From Isoetes taiwanensis (Eukaryota; Streptophyta; Lycopodiopsida; Isoetales; Isoetaceae), in contig JAJEKV010000004.1 in assembly GCA_021234155.1 (NCBI GenBank), positions 19,015,164 through 19,079,163 on the forward strand: 64,000 nucleotides of DNA, in the 5' to 3' direction. Below the pieces are notes generated by a model, which searched no databases, was not told where the DNA came from, and worked only from the letters and a program-made list of their open reading frames with translations. Positions 58,246 to 64,000 of this stretch are shown here, in pieces. The translations under genes and the position numbers were made by a program. The first letter of the stretch is position 1; each line of letters begins with the position of its first letter.

Positions 58246-60164
58246 CATCCAAGCAGCCAAGTATGCAAGATGGTAACAGTAAATTAATTAGCATGCATAA
58301 ATTTTAGATGTGCTTTGTCTCATGCCATTCAATGCGACCTCATTTTTCACCTGCCATAAGTGTAATAGGTGACCCCCGATATCGTGACTGCCTTTCACCT
58401 CTTTGTGTGAATGTTTCCGCCTCCTTTGCACTTCTTTTGCCTTCCACGCTATCATAATATAGAGAACACGATTTGAAAAAGGTATTTCTTACGCCACAGA
58501 CTTACTTTAGAATTGCCCACTGCCGCTAGCCTAAGAAATAATAGAAATTGTGTGATTATACTATTGTTTGGCCATATTATTTAACTATATATAATAACCG
58601 CAAATGAAGAGAAAATTCACAACACACACGTACTAAAATCACGTTCCCTCGCGATGATGGCGTGAATACTCGAAAGAGCCGTGAGAGGAAAATAAGGGAA
58701 GATAATATTAGCATCTTTGGCCCTTATCGCCTAGGAGCAGCTTACCAATATAGAAGTATATGAACAAAGATGTGACAAGATGAACCATAATAATAACAAA
58801 TCATAAGTTCTAAAAATCGTGATACCAAAGAATTCAACCACTTTTTGGGTTTTGAAGGAATTGTTTTATGTTGCCCTCAGATATGTTGGCACTTTAGTAG
58901 AAAAAGGAGAGAGAAAGCTTGCACATGCATCTACTTGGACCAAAAATGCATTTTATTATAGCTTTAGTATACTCAAATAGTATTTTCCCTCCAATCGACC
59001 TGGCCACCAAAGATTTAGCCAGATAATTAGAACTGTAAAGACATGCTAGCCCTCGGCCAGCTTGATGTGTGATCGATAAGACCGATGAGCATATAATGTA
59101 TAAACAAACTAAAATGAAATATGACAAATAAACTTTAACTACAACAAAGATGATAAAATGAAAAAAATCACGAAGAACTTAAACACTTAACATTCTACTC
59201 AACGGATTAGCATTGGACCAGAGGTCGCTATCTTGGCCATATTTCGCATATCTGGGGAAAGGAAATATAATAAGAGAAAACTAGAACCCGATCAAAGGAG
59301 CCATGGCAATGGCGTTTTCGCCGTGAAGGCTCACCGCTTTTTGTGCTCCGGACGAAAAATACAATAAGGATTCCACACAAATTGGCTACTTTTAGACCAA
59401 ATCGGCCCCAATCCACATTGCTTGCAAGCCCACTCGGAAAAAAGTGGAGCTCGACTGCCCTCCTCCCTTCTACCGTACCATCGTGGTGAAGAACAAAGAA
59501 TCACCCCCCAAGTAATAAAGAACGAGAGCATGCAAAATGCCCCAACTGGTCGTGGATGTCTTTGCCCGTTCGGATCCGGGCCATGAAGAAGATAAACTAC
59601 CAAGGCATGATTTAAGAACAACACAACCAAGATCCAAAAAGAAGTGCCACCCCAAATACTAGATACCCGCCAAAAGAAGACACATCATCATATGCCATTG
59701 CCCCATTTAATGCAAACCTTGTTTTTGACACCGCAAGACTTACCCACTATCCCTTGATCCATCGGTTCTCGATAGTGCCTGGCTAAATTCTCATAAAATT
59801 GCTTTAAATTGTATTAAATTTGTATTGACTTTAACCTATCGCCCGTGATCGTAACCTCAAATCCAAGGGTCTAGGATCAAAAGCCTCCCAAATAAGCGCC
59901 ACTTAAGGTGGCATTTAACATCACACCTTTTAAGTGACGGCCTAGGATCGTTCCTAACCGGGATGGTCCGTATTAAAAGCCCAAAATAAGGATGCTTGGG
60001 TGTTACTTAGAGGTGGTATTTGTTCTAGGTCATTCCATCTCAGAGATGGACTACCGGTGATCAATCTCTACAATCATGCTGGTAGACCTAAATAAATTCG
60101 TATACGCCAATAAAAATTATGAGGGACCGCATTGTAACCGACCAGAAGCCAAATGCGCTACATC
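58246..60164. other. Unassigned region
   Basis: No gene is supported; ORFs at 59228-59655 (minus) lack motifs. An imperfect hairpin CACTTAAGGTG...CACCTTTTAAGTG lies at about 59900-59936. Confidence 0.35.
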
Positions 60165-61430
60165 CAACTAAGATCCTATAAAGATTCTCTCCAAGATTTC
60201 TAAAGGTTTCTAGAAAATTTTCGATACTATGAGATTCCCCCATCAATGTATGCTTATATTCCCTAAGATCCCCGCGACCATTCTCGAGGATATGTACAAA
60301 TTCGAGTAGAAGTCAAATTCTAAAAGTCATGCTACGAAGATTCTATAGAGATTCTCTTCCAAGATTCCACCAAAGACTCCCCTAGATACTCAAAGATTTT
60401 ATGAAGATTCTCTCAGATTCCTCACTTCAAAACATCATCTTGAGATTCTTCCTAGTGATTTCAAAGATTATCCTAAGATTTCAAAATTTCCATGTAGATT
60501 CTTTCAAGATTTTCTGTAGATTCTATGAAGATTCCTCAGAGAACACATCTATGTCAAAGATTCCCTAGATCCCCTTCTTGATTCCCCTAAATTCTTTTCT
60601 TAAAATTCCATAAACATTCCCTCAGATTTCTGCTGTTCTACAAAGATTCCCCTTAGATTTTTCAAAGATCATCCAAGATTCTTTAGATTCTTGGCAAGAC
60701 TCTATGCAGATTCTCCTTGTGATTCCCTTTAGATTCCTATCATCAAAGATTCCACTAGATTCTCTGTGATTCCAAGCAAAGATTCCCATGATTTCAAACA
60801 TTTTTGAAGATTCTCTTAGCTTCTCTCAGATTCTTTGATTCCTTACAGATTTCATAACATCTTCTGCATTACTCCTCGATTCCAAGGTTATCTCAAAGAT
60901 TCCTCTGTGACTCCTTTAGATTTTAAAACATTTCTGAGATTCCTTAGGATTCCTAAAATTATTATCATAAGATTCTCTTAGATTCTCTAAGATTCCATGT
61001 AGATTCTTTTCTGTGATTCCCTTAGATTCTGCTCTTACAGAACGCACTCATCGCCAAAGATTCCCTAGATTCCCTTGGAAATCTCCCTGGCAATTCCCTA
61101 AGATTCCACAAAGATCTCCTGATTCTGTCTTATAAAGACTCTAGATTTTCGTAAAAGATTATTTTGAAGATTCGCTTTAGATTCCCCAAGATTCCCCATG
61201 CAGACTCTTATAGATTCTTTAAGTTCTCCTAAGGAAGATCCTCAGATTCAAGACTCCATCGAGATTTTCTCATTCTAAATCCTTTTGAAGGTTTCTTTAG
61301 ATTCTAGATTCTTTTGAGATTCCCATAGATTCTTTTTAAGATTCTCTTTGAGATTCCCTGATTTTCAAAGATTATCCCAATATCTCTCAAATTCCTAGAT
61401 TCTATGAATATTCTCTGTGATCATCCCAAT
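60165..61430 (+). repeat. GATTC minisatellite, third large block
   Basis: About 1.27 kb of AGATTCCC/AAGATTCT words in the same orientation as 39480-40620, with similar 10-11-bp word spacing and comparable divergence. Unlike the other two blocks it has no adjacent (AT)n tract. Confidence 0.85.
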
Positions 61431-64000
61431 ATTGTAATTTAAATGATGCCAACCACTACTCATTAGAAAAGCATTTGATGAGAGGAATCCAAGGCCCCAC
61501 TTTGATCCCTCGAGATCTCCACCGCGAAGATAAAGCCCGCTTGAAGGCGATAAAGGAAGCTTCCCAAGAGCTTCATACCAATGAGCTGCCACTTAATTAT
61601 CTTTTTCATTAAATAAAGGGTGCTTTCAATTTCACTTCTTTTAATATAAAAATTCTAACTTAATAAAAATGAATGGCTGTGATTTTATCCTCCCTTTGAC
61701 GACCGCTAAGACTGGCTGCACCAACCACTTCTCTCGGTGGTGCCTTCCTTTGCACCTCTTTATGTACTATGGGCCATGATTTCTCCTCCTTTTGATCCGA
61801 CGGCGAAAGACATGGTGCATGCCCCTCATGCATGCCCCCATCATACTTCTATGCCCATGTGATGACTTTCTCCCATGAGGTGGAGCACATCATGGCCTTC
61901 CATTTCCAAATCGACTACGGGCACACTTTATATAAAGCATGGGTACATCCTTTCGGACACATAGAATACTTGAGGCATACAAAGCTTTTGTATTTTATAA
62001 AATGGGTCTATAAACTATGGTTTACTTAAAATCGCACAAACCTTTTGACAAGAATGGCAGAAATGGCAGCATGCATCCGGGGCCCAAAATCATGAAGTTT
62101 TAAGCTAAATCAGGTTTAATTGATGGCTATCTGCTAATGGAGCCTTATCATTATTTATTAGAGACTTGTAATTAGATTTCATCTCGATGACTCTACGATG
62201 ACGGCAAACTTTATTCTATAATCCATTGGGCAAATACCAAAGTCACCGATGTTGAGTAAGCACAATTGGAAAGTCAAGCTAAATTTCAATTAAACTAAAG
62301 AAGTCAACTCTTATTACAAGGTCAAATCTGAAAAGTCGAAGCACTTTCATCTCAACTAAAGAAGTCAACCCATGCAGTAACCGGGTGCGGTGTCTCTATC
62401 AAGTCTCTTTCCTTCAAAAATAATGTTTGTGAGGCACCCAGCCTTGGACAATGCTTAAAGGCAAAGAGATTGGCACACAAAGGCAAGCAGCTCGCTGAGC
62501 TTTCTAAATGTGCAATCATATTCTTTTCAACATGGCATTTTGCAGAACCATGGGTATACTCTGCAAGATATTCTGACATGTTTCAGAAGCATTTTACACC
62601 ACGACTTCCATGTAAAAACACCTTTGTGCGCATTTTGAGGATTTCAGACCCTTCAAATGCTCTCAACAAAATCTCCAACATGACACCGGCCAACTGATGA
62701 TAACGCTTCAAATTTTTACTTCAACCTATAACAACTTTAGATCATATCAAGTATTTTGATTCCACTATTAGACAAAGCGTTGCATTAGCTCAAACATAAT
62801 TGTATTGCCCCACATAACTATAAGGATTCTATGATGCTCTATGGATTCAAAAGCATGATAAAATATTCTATTTCTATTTTTCTTCCCGCTCAGCATACCA
62901 TGGGCCACTTTGCTACATCATGAATTGCTTGGATGTTCACAAATCTTGGAAAAACTTTATAAGCCCTTAACAGGCGTAGTTATAGAAAACTGCACCAAGC
63001 TCATGCTACCTTTAACTAAATTTCATTCATCAAGCAAATCATTTCTAAATGTCAAAGGACTCTAAAATAAATCACATTTAGCAATATATCAGAAGTCAGC
63101 GAAATGCACATCCACATATGCATGCCTCTAAACCGATTAGAAGAAACATCTCAAGCCAATCGCAGCCACGGAGCTTAAATTGCGGGCGAGAGGGCTGATT
63201 AATGTACTTTGGCAGACTTGATGGCGAAAACAATGCATTTATAAGGCAATAACTTCAATACAGCGCTAAAAGCTAAAACAAAAATTCTACATATAGTTAC
63301 AAATGCTGAATACATAGAAGGAACAAAACAGCTTTGGGTTGTAACTGGATGTTTATCAAATTATAAAAGACGGCAAATGAAAATCACATACGTATTGATC
63401 ATCGTGATTACGCAATAAATTCACATTTGTGATGCATGCCAATGCATGATTAAAAAGAGCCATCCCGATACATTAAAGCCCGCCAGCTCGCTTTAGTGGT
63501 TTGTTTGAACAGGCGATCTCAACTGGGGGCTGCTGTTCAATTTTCTCGTGAGCTGCAACAGGTGCCATTTTGCAGCCAACCGGCTTTAAGGTATCACTTA
63601 ACCCCTCAGATACTCTTTATCCTTCCACAAAACTTGCTTAAAACACGAAAGCCTTGCTTTAAACAATTTTAGATTCATAAATAATAGTGGCACATTAAGT
63701 CTATTATTCCAACATTGCCTTCACCGCCCTTCTATATTGTCTCTATAATATGAACACCTCCGCTGTCCCAATATGAACACAGAAGCCATAAGGCGACGGC
63801 AAGCTCCATCCTAAAATTGAAAAATGCAAATCCAAGGTGCTAAGAATCGTGTGCTCAAAGACCGGGTCGCGACTTGCTAACCATCAAGCACCTACTATTT
63901 ATGACAGCAAGAATCTTTACATTTCCTCGCAAGTACTTTGCTTATATTTTGGATAACCTTTGGCCACCTCTAGCAATACGTAATGAACGAAGTATAATAA
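61431..64000. other. Unassigned region to the window end
   Basis: The longest ORFs (62470-62697 plus, 62352-62579 minus) overlap on opposite strands. The minus one (KHCPRLGASQTLFLKERDLI) is slightly protein-like but unidentified. No RNA gene or element was recognised. Confidence 0.35.

Noticed and set aside
52761-60000. Possible second large TIR transposon (ACCCAAGCATCC at 52764 and inverted at 59992)
   Set aside because: Only a 12-bp inverted match, not at composition borders, and no target duplication.

Overview
This is nuclear DNA of a land plant with a large, repeat-rich genome. The evidence is spliceosomal introns (GT...AG exon borders), A/T-rich spacers, and exon fragments of plant-type families: a TAPT1/POD1 membrane protein, an FCP1/NIF-type HAD phosphatase, an RNF14-type RBR ligase and a divergent CRAL-TRIO domain. 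It also holds a plant-style mix of mobile elements: Helitron, Ty3/gypsy, non-LTR retroposon debris, foldback MITEs, tRNA-derived repeats and an intron-bearing Penelope-like reverse transcriptase. A non-flowering lineage is plausible, but I cannot fix the taxon. No intact conventional gene is visible. Almost all coding sequence is broken by stops and frameshifts, so this is mostly a graveyard of nested elements and captured exons. Some frameshifts could be residual sequencing errors.

Layout. 1-2.2 kb: a composite repeat (about 115-bp tandem units plus a tRNA-like module) and a TTCTAGAA minisatellite. 2.6-8.0 kb: two divergent direct copies of one segment; the second was split by a near-perfect foldback element (5367-5833) and other insertions. 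8704-16463: a GC-richer DNA transposon with roughly 38-bp terminal inverted repeats and a 4-bp ATTG target duplication. It holds two convergent decayed genes: a minus-strand transposase-like gene (12784-15530) and a plus-strand multi-exon gene ending in an FCP1/NIF-like phosphatase domain (9048-12240). 16.5-20.6 kb: microsatellites, a CRAL-TRIO exon fragment, a G-quadruplex motif and a palindromic GGAAACCCTTCC array. 21.5-25.2 kb: a Ty3/gypsy RT-RNase H fragment, two tRNA-Gln-like sequences and a Helitron Rep/helicase gene interrupted by a retroposon. 25.8-32.8 kb: an unidentified gene fragment, an RBR ligase exon, and parts of the first gene of a recurring element family. 35.1-36.7 kb: a large hairpin around an AT tract, then an inverted copy of the 1-690 composite repeat. 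37.4-38.1 kb: an AT-hook/SAP-like ORF of the recurring family. 39.4-40.6 kb: helically phased GATTC repeats. 42.3-44 kb: a minus-strand spliced gene remnant with TAPT1/POD1 C-terminal exons. 46.0-52.2 kb: the longest copy of the recurring family, encoding the reverse transcriptase. 52.2-64 kb: mostly unassignable decayed sequence with one more GATTC block (60.2-61.4 kb).

The strongest candidates for something undescribed are the 7.76-kb transposon that pairs a transposase with an FCP1/NIF phosphatase gene, and the multi-exon, intron-bearing Penelope-like element whose first-gene exons recur three times in the window. Premature stops here are often the kind made by C-to-T change (CAA to TAA, CAG to TAG, TGG to TAG), as expected of methylated, silenced repeats.
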